A stretch of 64,000 nucleotides of DNA, taken from NCBI RefSeq assembly GCF_019091135.1, contig NZ_JAGXJW010000031.1, positions 30,194-94,193 on the forward strand, read 5' to 3'. Within the stretch, counting starts at the first letter, position 1, and each line of letters begins with the position of its first letter. Shown one piece after another: positions 8,708-16,833 of this stretch. A program made the position numbers and the translations under genes. The DNA comes from Cohnella sp. GbtcB17. GTDB taxonomy: Bacteria > Bacillota > Bacilli > Paenibacillales > Paenibacillaceae. The notes beneath the pieces were generated by a model that saw nothing but the letters and a program-made list of their open reading frames with translations, had not been told where the DNA came from and ran no database searches.

Positions 8708-10351
8708 TCAGTACAGATTGATATTGTCGAAGCTGACGCTGTTGTTGAAGCCGCCGCGCACGCCGATCGTGCCGGCGGTGAAGGTCGAATCCGTCGCGGT
8801 GAGCTTCGGTGTCGCCATGTCGCCCACGTAGACGCGGATGGTGCCGGCGTTCACGGTCACCTTCATGTGGTACCATGTGTTGGTCGCGATCGCCGTATTA
8901 AGCGTCTGCAGCGCCGTCCAATTGTTGTTGAAGCGGCCCAGGAAGATGACGCCGTCCGAATTGATGCCCGCCGCATAACCCGACTGGGCGTCGGGGCCGG
9001 TGCCCGGATTGGTCACGTTAAAAACGAGGCTGGCCTGACCGGCGTTGTTGAGCTTGATGTCGCCTTCCAGCGTATAGCTTGCCTTCGACGGATACGGCGT
9101 CAGCAGCGCTTTGTCGGCATTGGCGGACGTCACGTTATACGTGCCGCCGCCCACGTTCCAGGTGCCGCCGTATTTGACCCAGCCGTTGTCGTTGGCCGCG
9201 AAATCGTTGGCGTAGGAGCCTGTCAGTGCGCCGAACCGGACCTGAATGTTATGCCCGCCCACGCTGCGGTCGACGGAGTCGATCATCGCGATCTCGTTCG
9301 TCCCCGTCTGGTAGAGCGCGCCCCACAGCGTATTGCCGAAGGCGGGGACGTCGTTGTTGTACCAGGTATTGCCGAAATCGTTGCTCAGCGACAGGACGTT
9401 GGAGTTGGAGGTGAGCACAAGTCTTCCGTCGGCCAGCGACAGCAGGTAAGGCCCGCCTTGCTGGTTCGTAGATACCATCGTGCCGATGCCGCTGGCCCAG
9501 GTCGTCCCGTCCGCGCTTTTCTTGGTGAAGATCCGGCAGTTTTGCGTGCCGCATACCTCGTAGGAGACGATGTACTGCCCGTTCGTCATCTTCGTCCACA
9601 CGGGCATGCCGGGACGCGCGCCTGCGTTCGAGGGGTCCCAGGCTACGTAAATCTCGCTGCCCCAGGATGCGCCGCCGTTCGTCGAGATTTTTTCGGAAAT
9701 GATCTGGCTGTAGGACGGACTCTCCGTCACGTGCTTTTCGTTCGCGTACATGACGGCGACTGAGCCGTTGTCCAGCAGCTGCATGTGCGGCTCGTACACG
9801 CCCTTGTCGGGATTGCCCAGCGCGCCGGGCGCGCCGTTATTTTGATCGATCGTGCTCAGGTAGCTCCAGCCCGTACCGCCGTCGGTGCTCTTGTACACGC
9901 GAAGCTGATACGATTCCTGCCAGCGGACCGAGCGCATGGCGAGCAGAATATCGCCGTTCGGCAGTTGGAGCAGCTGGCCGTTGTCCAGATCGCGGCCGTC
10001 CTCCCACAGCGTGGCGGCGAGCGTCCACGTCCGACAGTTGTCCGTGCTGCGGAACACCTGCAGCCGGGTGCCGCCCCAGGATACTTTGGTATATCCGTTG
10101 TTGTCGTAAATGGCGGCGACCGCTAGCCACGTGCCGTTCGCCAGCTTGACCATGCGGGGGTATTCGGCGCCGAACGTGCCCGGATGCAGACCGCGCGCGT
10201 CCGTGCCGGCGTCCGTGAAAGTACTGATGTTCGTAACGGTCGAGGACGTGCCCCACACCACCGGACCGTTAGCCGCAAATGCGGGCATCGCCGTCGCGAC
10301 GATCGCCAGGCACATGAGTCCTGCCAAAGAAGCCAACCACTTTTTAATCAA
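8708..10351 (-). CDS. Secreted sialidase-fold glycosidase, GH93-like, with C-terminal carbohydrate-binding domain
   Basis: A 547-residue exported protein. The TTG start follows AAGGAGG with a 9-nt gap. The signal peptide is cleaved after AMPAFA (residue 26). Residues about 30-375 form a sialidase-type propeller with Asp-box motifs (STDNCRTW 102-109, STDGGTGW 155-162, STNGGASW). Glu187 (VYEPH) and Glu265 (SYEVCG) sit about where exo-arabinanases of family GH93 have their two catalytic glutamates; this is a resemblance by eye. Residues about 380-547 look like a jelly-roll carbohydrate-binding domain (CBM66/LamG-like). It may release arabinobiose from arabinan. A generic BNR-repeat exo-sialidase is the alternative. 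Confidence 0.75.
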   Translation of the reverse strand: MIKKWLASLAGLMCLAIVATAMPAFAANGPVVWGTSSTVTNISTFTDAGTDARGLHPGTFGAEYPRMVKLANGTWLAVAAIYDNNGYTKVSWGGTRLQVFRSTDNCRTWTLAATLWEDGRDLDNGQLLQLPNGDILLAMRSVRWQESYQLRVYKSTDGGTGWSYLSTIDQNNGAPGALGNPDKGVYEPHMQLLDNGSVAVMYANEKHVTESPSYSQIISEKISTNGGASWGSEIYVAWDPSNAGARPGMPVWTKMTNGQYIVSYEVCGTQNCRIFTKKSADGTTWASGIGTMVSTNQQGGPYLLSLADGRLVLTSNSNVLSLSNDFGNTWYNNDVPAFGNTLWGALYQTGTNEIAMIDSVDRSVGGHNIQVRFGALTGSYANDFAANDNGWVKYGGTWNVGGGTYNVTSANADKALLTPYPSKASYTLEGDIKLNNAGQASLVFNVTNPGTGPDAQSGYAAGINSDGVIFLGRFNNNWTALQTLNTAIATNTWYHMKVTVNAGTIRVYVGDMATPKLTATDSTFTAGTIGVRGGFNNSVSFDNINLY

Positions 10352-10437
10352 TGTCGTTCCCTCCTTATGAAAATAAATACGCCTAGCCGCTTGCCATCCG
10401 CCTTGTCCTGCGCTATCCCTCCTTTCTCTCCGTCAAA

Positions 10438-10451
10438 TGTAAGTGCTTTCA
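10438..10451 (-). promoter_or_regulatory. cre-like site upstream of the GH93-like gene
   Basis: TGTAAGTGCTTTCA lies 87 bp upstream of the TTG start and differs from the cre consensus at one position. It suggests carbon catabolite repression of the secreted enzyme. Confidence 0.55.
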
Positions 10452-10542
10452 TTAATAAATGGTAAAAGAACCGCTCTCTTCCGAAAACCTAAAATCGTGC
10501 GGCATTGAGGGCACAAAGTTACGTTTGTCGTCGGCGCGCACG

Positions 10543-10584
10543 AAAAAGCCTCCTGCGCAGACTTGGCTGCGACAGGAGGCTCTT
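10543..10584 (-). terminator. Terminator of the lacI-kinase-GH4 operon
   Basis: On the minus strand AGCCTCCTG pairs with CAGGAGGCT, with an inner GCAG/CTGC stem, and TTTTT follows. It starts 15 nt after the GH4 stop codon. Confidence 0.9.
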
Positions 10585-10598
10585 GCACCATCAATCTT

Positions 10599-11897
10599 TT
10601 AGAAAAACGCAGGCAAATACGGACGATTCTTCTCCAGCATCTCGTCCAGCAGCTGCTTTGCCACGCGCACGGACGGCACAAGCGGATGCGCCGCCATCGC
10701 CTGCAGCGCTACATCCCGGTCGCCTTCCACGGCCGCGCGGATCGTGAGCCGTTCGTATGTCTTCACGGCGTGGATGAGCCCCTTCGCCTGCTCCGGCACC
10801 CGGGTCACCGGCAGCGCCAGCGGTCCCTGGCCGGTCACGACGCAGTTCACCTCGATGCAGGCGTCCGGCGGGAGAAAATCGAGCGTGTTGCCGTTCGGCA
10901 CGTTCAGCGTCTGAATATCGCGTTTGTCGCCGTAGAGAGACTCCATCAGGTTGACCGCCGCCTCGGAGTAATAGGCGCCGCCGCGCTGTTCCAGCTGCTT
11001 CGGCTTCTCCTGCAGGTTCGGATCCTTGTACAGCTCGAACAGCTCGTCCTCGACCTTCTTCACGACTTCGGCGCGAGTGCCGCCGCTCTTCAGCGACGCC
11101 AGCTGCTCCTCGAGCATGACGTCCGTCATGTAAAAGTATTTGAGGTAGTACGAAGGAAACCCGCCCAATGAGCGGAGGAAATCCGGGTCCCATTCGGATG
11201 CAGGCACGTTTTTGCCGCTGTATTCCTGACGCTTGTCGAGCAGCTCGGGCAGCCGGTCGACGCCGTCGACCTCGATGCGCGTCACCCAGTGCAGGTGGTT
11301 GAGCCCGACGAACTCCGTGTAAATGCGGGACGGCGTCGTATCGTATTTGGCGGTCAGCCATTTGGTGAGACCGATCGGCGCGTTGCACAATCCGATGCTG
11401 CGGACATTGGAGTAGCGGCGGATCGCCTCGGTCACCATGCCGGCCGGATTCGTAAAGTTGAGCAGCCAGGCGTTCGGAGCCAGCTCTTCGATGTCCCTGC
11501 AAATGTCGAGCAAGGCGGGAATCGTGCGCAGCGCCTTCATCATGCCGCCGGGGCCGGTCGTCTCCTGGCCGATGACGCCGTGCAGATTCGGGATGTGCTC
11601 GTCCGACTTGCGGGCTTCGAGCAAGCCGACGCGCATCTGCGTCGAGACGAAGTCCGCACCTTCGATCGCCTCGCGCCGGTTCAGCGTCAGGTGCACGCTG
11701 ATCGGCAGGCCCGACTTTTCGACCATACGCTTCGCGAGCGCCCCCACGATCTCGAGCTTGTGCCAACCCGCTTCGATATCGACGAGCCACAACTCCCGGA
11801 TCGGAAGCCGATCGTACCGGTTAATGAAGCCTTCCACAATCTCCGGCGTATACGAGGAACCGCCGCCGATGACGGCCACCTTCAGTCCTTGCGCCAT
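10599..11897 (-). CDS. GH4 family glycosidase, 6-phospho-beta-glucosidase type
   Basis: About 432 residues, cytoplasmic. The ATG at 11897 follows AGGAGGGTG at good spacing; a longer start would run into the preceding kinase gene. The N-terminal Rossmann motif VAVIGGGSSYTPEIVEG binds NAD(H), which this family uses together with a divalent metal for an oxidation-elimination mechanism. GLCNAPIGL carries the metal-binding Cys, and NFTNPAGMVTEA is a family signature. The usual substrate is a 6-phospho-disaccharide, yet no PTS is encoded here. The kinase gene just upstream may supply the phosphate. Confidence 0.9.
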   Translation of the reverse strand: MAQGLKVAVIGGGSSYTPEIVEGFINRYDRLPIRELWLVDIEAGWHKLEIVGALAKRMVEKSGLPISVHLTLNRREAIEGADFVSTQMRVGLLEARKSDEHIPNLHGVIGQETTGPGGMMKALRTIPALLDICRDIEELAPNAWLLNFTNPAGMVTEAIRRYSNVRSIGLCNAPIGLTKWLTAKYDTTPSRIYTEFVGLNHLHWVTRIEVDGVDRLPELLDKRQEYSGKNVPASEWDPDFLRSLGGFPSYYLKYFYMTDVMLEEQLASLKSGGTRAEVVKKVEDELFELYKDPNLQEKPKQLEQRGGAYYSEAAVNLMESLYGDKRDIQTLNVPNGNTLDFLPPDACIEVNCVVTGQGPLALPVTRVPEQAKGLIHAVKTYERLTIRAAVEGDRDVALQAMAAHPLVPSVRVAKQLLDEMLEKNRPYLPAFF

Positions 11898-11922
11898 GCT
11901 TATCACCCTCCTGGTCAATAGA

Positions 11923-12894
11923 TCAGATCGCTTCAAATTCCGCCGCGTCCTTCAGCGTCTCGCGCGCCGTCTCAGGAAGCGGGCCGTCCGCCTCGAACGC
12001 CATCCACAGCGCGCCGACGACGGGTTCGACCGCCAGCTTCACGACGGCAGCGTTCGGCGCCGCGGCGGCCACTGCCCGCCGAATCTCGGCATGCACGAAG
12101 TCGCCCTTGCCGCGCGTCAGGATGCTGCCGGCCATGACGACGTCGAACGTGTCGTCCGACATGCCAAGCCTGCGTATAATCGCAGCCGCCTGCCTGCCGA
12201 GCTCGTCGCCCTGCTTCCGCAAGATCGCCTGCGCGGCTGCATCTCCGTCTTCGGCCGCCTCGAACAGCAGCTTCGCGAGTCGAAGCGGCGGACGCAGGTC
12301 GCGGTCGAGGTAATCGTGGAACATCTCCTCGACCGTTGAATAGCCCGTCTCCGCCAGCACGAGCGGCGTGAGCGCCGTCTCCGCCTCGCGGCCGTCCCAG
12401 GCGCGGATGACCGTGCGGAATGCTTCAATGGCCAGCGCCATCCCGCCGCCGAAATCGCCCGTCATATACGTGAAGCCGCCGACCTGAAGGCTCTCCCCGG
12501 CGGGATTGCGTCCCGCGCCGTTGGTGCCGCTGCCGCAGATGAGCACGACGCCGTACGGCCGGGTCGTGCCGGCGCGCATCGCGATAATCGTGTCGCAGTA
12601 AATCTCGTGCCGCGCGAAGCCAAGCTCGGCGATCATCGGACGAAGGATCCGGAAGTCCGCCTCGCGGTCCGCGCCGGCCAAGCCGAAGCAGGCTAACACC
12701 ACCTGCTCCCGCGAGATGCCCGCATCGGCAAGCGCCATCGCCGTCGCTTCCCCGATGCTGCGCCGCGCGACTTCCCGGTCGATCTGATGATTGCCGTTGC
12801 CGCTCTTGCCTTTCCCAACGACCCGTCCCCGCTCGTCCGCGACGAGCGCATACGTCTTGGACCCGCCGCCGTCGACGCCCAAATAATATTTCAT
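11923..12894 (-). CDS. BadF/BadG-family sugar kinase, N-acetylglucosamine-kinase-like
   Basis: About 323 residues with an actin-like ATPase fold. The phosphate-1 loop is YLGVDGGGSKTYALV at the N-terminus. A second glycine cluster reads LICGSGTNGAG, and a later loop reads VVMAGSILTRGKGDF. The ATG at 12894 follows GGGAGGAG. It lies 25 bp before the GH4 gene and 17 bp after the lacI-type gene, so all three are likely one transcript. It probably phosphorylates a sugar or glycoside that the GH4 enzyme then cleaves. The exact substrate is unknown. Confidence 0.85.
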   Translation of the reverse strand: MKYYLGVDGGGSKTYALVADERGRVVGKGKSGNGNHQIDREVARRSIGEATAMALADAGISREQVVLACFGLAGADREADFRILRPMIAELGFARHEIYCDTIIAMRAGTTRPYGVVLICGSGTNGAGRNPAGESLQVGGFTYMTGDFGGGMALAIEAFRTVIRAWDGREAETALTPLVLAETGYSTVEEMFHDYLDRDLRPPLRLAKLLFEAAEDGDAAAQAILRKQGDELGRQAAAIIRRLGMSDDTFDVVMAGSILTRGKGDFVHAEIRRAVAAAAPNAAVVKLAVEPVVGALWMAFEADGPLPETARETLKDAAEFEAI

Positions 12895-12911
12895 CCTCGT
12901 CTCTCCTCCCG

Positions 12912-13919
12912 CTATTCGTTCCCTGCGTGGTTGGCCGCCGCCGTCGAATCCCTGACGATCAGCTCCGGATCGATCTGTACCGTCACATGTCGCCGCTGCT
13001 GCCCCTCGATCGCCGCGAGCAGCAGCTCTACGCCCCGGCGCCCGATCTTGTCCGCCGGCTGGCGGACCGTCGTCAGCGCGGGACGCAGCGCCGAAGCGAG
13101 CACCTGGTCGTCGAAGCCGACGACCGACAGGTCCCTCGGCACGCGAAGTCCCGCGTTCTTGCACGCGTCGACGACACCAAGCGCGATATGGTCGTCCGCC
13201 GCGAACACGGCCTCCGGCAGGCTGCCTGCCGCGATCCAAGCCTCCGCGATCCGGTAGCCCGAGTCGATGTTGAACTCGCCGGGCTCGACGCTCCAGGGCG
13301 CAAGTCCCGCCTCCGCGAGCGCCTGCATAAATCCGCGCTCCCGATCCCGGCTGCTTAAAAACGTGCGCGGTCCGGCGATATGCGCGATCTTGCGATGCCC
13401 AAGGCCGATCAGATGCCGCGTTGCCTCGTAGCCGCCTTTGAAGTTGTTCACGACGACCGACGGCGCCGAAGGCGACGGCTGCTGATTGTCCAGCAAAATG
13501 TACGGGATGCGCTTTTGGAGCAGCTCGAGCTCGTAGCCGTCCTCCTGCATCGGCGACAGCACGATGACGCCGTCCACGCGGTCCTCCTCGAACAGCAGCC
13601 TGCCCGCGCCTCCGCCCGCGCCCGTCTCGACGGACAGCGCGAGGAAGTAGCCCTGCTCGGCCAGCCGGTCGCCGATCTCCTTGACGACCGCATCGAAAAA
13701 CGAGTCTTGGAGCGTCGCCAAGGTAAGGCCGATGACGCCCGTCCGTCCTCTGGCCAGGCTGCGCGCCGCGGCGCTCGGATGGTAGCCGAGCTCCTTCATC
13801 GCCTGGAGCACCTTTTCCCTGTTTTTCTCCCTGACCGACGGCGCGTTGTTAATGACGCGGGATACGGTGACGACGGACAGTCCCGACTTTTTGGCGACGT
13901 CGAAGATGCTGATTTTCAC
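12912..13919 (-). CDS. LacI-family transcriptional regulator
   Basis: About 335 residues. The GTG at 13919 is preceded by AAAAGGAG with a 9-nt gap and begins directly at the helix-turn-helix (ISIFDVAKKSGLSVVTVSRV). The hinge helix contains NPSAAARSLARG-like residues (HPSAAARSLARG). The C-terminal periplasmic-binding-protein-like domain covers about 58-335. It heads the kinase/GH4 operon and faces two matching palindromes at 13985-14006 and 14051-14072, which are probably its own operators. The effector is likely a sugar (phosphate). Confidence 0.95.
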   Translation of the reverse strand: MKISIFDVAKKSGLSVVTVSRVINNAPSVREKNREKVLQAMKELGYHPSAAARSLARGRTGVIGLTLATLQDSFFDAVVKEIGDRLAEQGYFLALSVETGAGGGAGRLLFEEDRVDGVIVLSPMQEDGYELELLQKRIPYILLDNQQPSPSAPSVVVNNFKGGYEATRHLIGLGHRKIAHIAGPRTFLSSRDRERGFMQALAEAGLAPWSVEPGEFNIDSGYRIAEAWIAAGSLPEAVFAADDHIALGVVDACKNAGLRVPRDLSVVGFDDQVLASALRPALTTVRQPADKIGRRGVELLLAAIEGQQRRHVTVQIDPELIVRDSTAAANHAGNE

Positions 13920-13984
13920 GGTGACGCGCTCCTTTTCTTTTTCGAAAGAGATCCCTGCGCCCGCTGCATGCCGCAAGCATCGCT

Positions 13985-14006
13985 AAAGTTTAAACGCTTT
14001 AACTTT
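13985..14006. promoter_or_regulatory. Proximal LacI-type operator
   Basis: AAAGTTTAAACGCTTTAACTTT is an imperfect 22-bp palindrome with a central CG, the hallmark of LacI/GalR operators. It starts 66 bp upstream of the lacI-type start codon. It lies in a 30-base block repeated at 14050-14079, ending in TTTATGCAA in both copies. Confidence 0.8.
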
Positions 14007-14050
14007 TATGCAACCATTTTATCGTAACTCCTTATGAAAATTCAATCCCT

Positions 14051-14072
14051 AAAATTTAAACGCTTATACTTT
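14051..14072. promoter_or_regulatory. Distal LacI-type operator
   Basis: AAAATTTAAACGCTTATACTTT matches the proximal operator at 18 of 22 bases. The two centres are 66 bp apart, about six helical turns, which would allow looping or a shared control of the divergent kinase gene at 14221. The rest of the 301-bp gap up to 14220 shows no gene. Confidence 0.75.
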
Positions 14073-14220
14073 TATGCAAAGAAGCGCTTTACATCATTTA
14101 GCTGACGCCACATGGCAGGATTATGGGCGAGCGCACAGAATTTATAAAAACCGGCTTTCGCGCAGTCATCCAAACCAGTCACCCGTGTCCAGTCCCCATA
14201 CTATTAGGAGGCTTTCCGCC

Positions 14221-16692
14221 TTGTCCATAAAGCTTAAACTTACCGTCTTCCTGTCTCTTCTCGTCGCGGCGATCCTCACGCTGAACCTGTCGATCACTTA
14301 CTTCTGGTCCAAGGCCGGCATGCAAAAGTCGGCGATCGACCGCATGGACATCATCTCGAAGCAGATCGGCGAGTCCATCAAATCGTACGAAGACGAGCTC
14401 GAACGGCTGGAGAGGGCCCAGGAGGAAAAGCTGCTTGCCGCCTCGATCGCGATTCGCAGCTCGCTGGATCCCGATATCGAAAATGTGACGAACGAACAGC
14501 TCGTCAAGCTGTCCGAGGAGCTTCAGTTGGAGGGGATCTCGCTTTGGGTGCGGACGCCGAACGACATCGTCGTCAAGAAGTCCTCGAAGCCCGGAGAGAT
14601 CAATCTCGGTTCCAATACGATGGATTACTGGTACACAGCGTTTCAGCAGCTGTTCGCGCTTCAGCCGGTCGACGTCGGCTTCGGCCGCGCCTTGCCGAAC
14701 TTCTGGTCGGGCCCGTTCAACTTCGCCACCTCGGATCCAGACCTCATCCTGAAGTGGGGCGACTACTACGACGGCACGACGAACTATATGATCAATCCGT
14801 TCATGCGGGGAGACGTCCTGGTCGACTTCAAGGATTCCGTCGGTACCGAGAAGCTCATCAAGCGGCTGCTGCAGGACAACGCCGATCTCGTGGAGATCAC
14901 CGGCATCGATCCCGCCTTCTTCGGGAAAGCGCCGATTATCAAAATAAAAAAAGGAAAGCCCGTCTACAATCTGGACGTACGCGACATTGTGTTCGGCACC
15001 TACGCCTTCAAGGACGAAGCCGACGTCGAGCACGTGAATACCGCCATCACCACGGGCGAAACGGTGACCGCGAACAGCAGCGCCGGCGGCAAACGGCTGC
15101 TCAAAAGTTATATCCCGATTCACGGAGACCGGGATTATATCGTTACCGTAAGCTTCGACCGCGCCGCGATCAGCGGCGACCTTCACCGGCAGCTGCTGCT
15201 GAGCGGCGTCATCGGCCTCGCTCTGCTGGCCGCCACCGTCTTGACCAGCTATTGGCTGTCGGGCCTGATGATCCGTCCGGTGCAGCAGATTCTGCACAAG
15301 GTCAACGCCGTGGCCGAAGGCAGCTTCGACGAGCCGCTGTCCGTCGCCAGCAACGACGAGCTCGGCCGGCTGTCCGAACGCGTCAATACGATGGCGAGCA
15401 ATCTCAGCACCTATACGAGCCGCTTGAGAGACACGGCGGCGGAGCTGCGGAGCACCAAGCAGTATCTCGAGTCGTTCGTGCATCACAGCTCGGACGCCAT
15501 CCATGTCGCCGACCCGCTCGGGAACCTGATGCAGGTGAATGCCGCGTTTGAGAAAATGTACGGCTGGAGCGCCGCGGAAGCGCTGGGCCGCAGACTGCCA
15601 GAGGTGCCCGAGGAACTCCGGGAGGACGACGCTCGCATCCTGCGGAAAGTCGTCAAAGGCGGCTCGGTTGCCGACTGCGAGACGGTCCGCTACCGCAAGG
15701 ACGGCTCGCGGATCGACGTCAGCATCACCGTGTCGCCCGTGCGCGACGAGCATGGCGAGATCGTCGGCATCGCCTCCATCTCGCGGAACATTACCGAGCG
15801 CAAGGCGACCGAGGAAATGCTAAGACGCACGGAGAAGCTGTCGATGGTCGGCCAGCTCGCCGCCGGCGTTGCGCACGAGATTCGCAACCCGCTCACGACG
15901 CTGCGAGGATTCGTTCAACTCCAGCAGAAGACCGGCCGCATCACTCCTGTGCATCTGGAGACGATGCTGTCCGAGCTCGACCGGATCAACTTCATCGTCG
16001 GCGAATTCCTCGTCCTGTCCAAGCCGCAGGCGATCCGCTTCCAGCTCATCGACATTCGCGCCATCATGAGGGAGACGGTCGCCCTGCTCGAAGCGCAGGC
16101 GATCATGAACAACGTGCAATTCGAGCTGCGCGAAGCGGGCGAGCTCCCCTCGTTAAACGGCGAGCCCAACCAGCTGAAGCAAGTGTTCCTGAACGTGCTC
16201 AAAAACGGGATGGAGGCGATGCCGGACGGCGGCACGCTGCGCATCGGCATCTGGGCGGAGCGGCACGGAGAGGCTGCGGGCGAAGAAGCCGAGACCGGCG
16301 AAGGCAATGCGGCTGGCGCGGGCGATACGATCAGCGGGAGGGCCTCGATCGACGAGGGCGCTGCGGCTCGCGGAAGCGCTGCGGAAACGGAGGCCGCGGC
16401 GGCGCGCGAGACGGGGATCACGTCGGCCGATGCGGAGGCGATGTCCGGGATGGCAGTCCGCTCCGATCCGACTGAGGAAGACAGCATCCTGATCGTCATC
16501 GAGGACGAGGGCTTCGGCATTTCCGAAGAGGAGCTCAAACATCTCGGCGAACCGTTTTACTCCAACAAAGCGTCGGGGCACGGCCTCGGCCTCATGGTCA
16601 GCCAGCAGATTTTGGCGGGACACCGGGGCACGATCCGCTACAAGAGCGCACTGGGCCAGGGAACTCGCGTCGAGATCCGACTCCCGTATTAA
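14221..16692 (+). CDS. Sensor histidine kinase with HAMP, PAS and an acidic insert in the ATPase domain
   Basis: About 823 residues. The TTG at 14221 follows TTAGGAGG with a 9-nt gap. An N-terminal membrane helix (about 5-27) and a large extracytoplasmic sensor lead to a second helix near 325-345. HAMP and a coiled region follow, then a PAS domain (about 415-530), HisKA with His552 in AAGVAHEIRNPLTT, and a HATPase domain with DEGFGI and SGHGLGLM. Residues about 680-755 are an Ala/Glu/Gly-rich stretch inserted between the N-box strand and the G1 box, unlike normal kinases. The HisKA type resembles sporulation/KinB-like kinases. No regulator gene is adjacent, so it is an orphan. Confidence 0.9.
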   Translation: MSIKLKLTVFLSLLVAAILTLNLSITYFWSKAGMQKSAIDRMDIISKQIGESIKSYEDELERLERAQEEKLLAASIAIRSSLDPDIENVTNEQLVKLSEELQLEGISLWVRTPNDIVVKKSSKPGEINLGSNTMDYWYTAFQQLFALQPVDVGFGRALPNFWSGPFNFATSDPDLILKWGDYYDGTTNYMINPFMRGDVLVDFKDSVGTEKLIKRLLQDNADLVEITGIDPAFFGKAPIIKIKKGKPVYNLDVRDIVFGTYAFKDEADVEHVNTAITTGETVTANSSAGGKRLLKSYIPIHGDRDYIVTVSFDRAAISGDLHRQLLLSGVIGLALLAATVLTSYWLSGLMIRPVQQILHKVNAVAEGSFDEPLSVASNDELGRLSERVNTMASNLSTYTSRLRDTAAELRSTKQYLESFVHHSSDAIHVADPLGNLMQVNAAFEKMYGWSAAEALGRRLPEVPEELREDDARILRKVVKGGSVADCETVRYRKDGSRIDVSITVSPVRDEHGEIVGIASISRNITERKATEEMLRRTEKLSMVGQLAAGVAHEIRNPLTTLRGFVQLQQKTGRITPVHLETMLSELDRINFIVGEFLVLSKPQAIRFQLIDIRAIMRETVALLEAQAIMNNVQFELREAGELPSLNGEPNQLKQVFLNVLKNGMEAMPDGGTLRIGIWAERHGEAAGEEAETGEGNAAGAGDTISGRASIDEGAAARGSAAETEAAAARETGITSADAEAMSGMAVRSDPTEEDSILIVIEDEGFGISEEELKHLGEPFYSNKASGHGLGLMVSQQILAGHRGTIRYKSALGQGTRVEIRLPY

Positions 16693-16833
16693 AGGCTAAA
16701 GGTGCGGCAATGGCAACGACGCGAAACGAAAGCGCGATACGGCATTCCTTCCTGACAGACTGCTGTCAGAGAGCTGGCGTTATTCTTGGAGTAAGCGATG
16801 AGGCGGAACGCCTCGCCAAGGAGGACGATTCGC

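Noticed and set aside
8399..8831. Plus-strand proteins read through arrays A and B
   Set aside because: The period switches between 51 and 52 bp, so the frame changes between units; the frame also runs into the antisense of the GH93-like gene.
11898..11936. Longer start for the GH4 gene
   Set aside because: It would overlap the kinase stop and skip the strong AGGAGG site located just before ATG 11897.
14080..14093. cre-like AGAAGCGCTTTACA after the distal LacI operator
   Set aside because: When aligned on its CG it misses the consensus at several outer positions.
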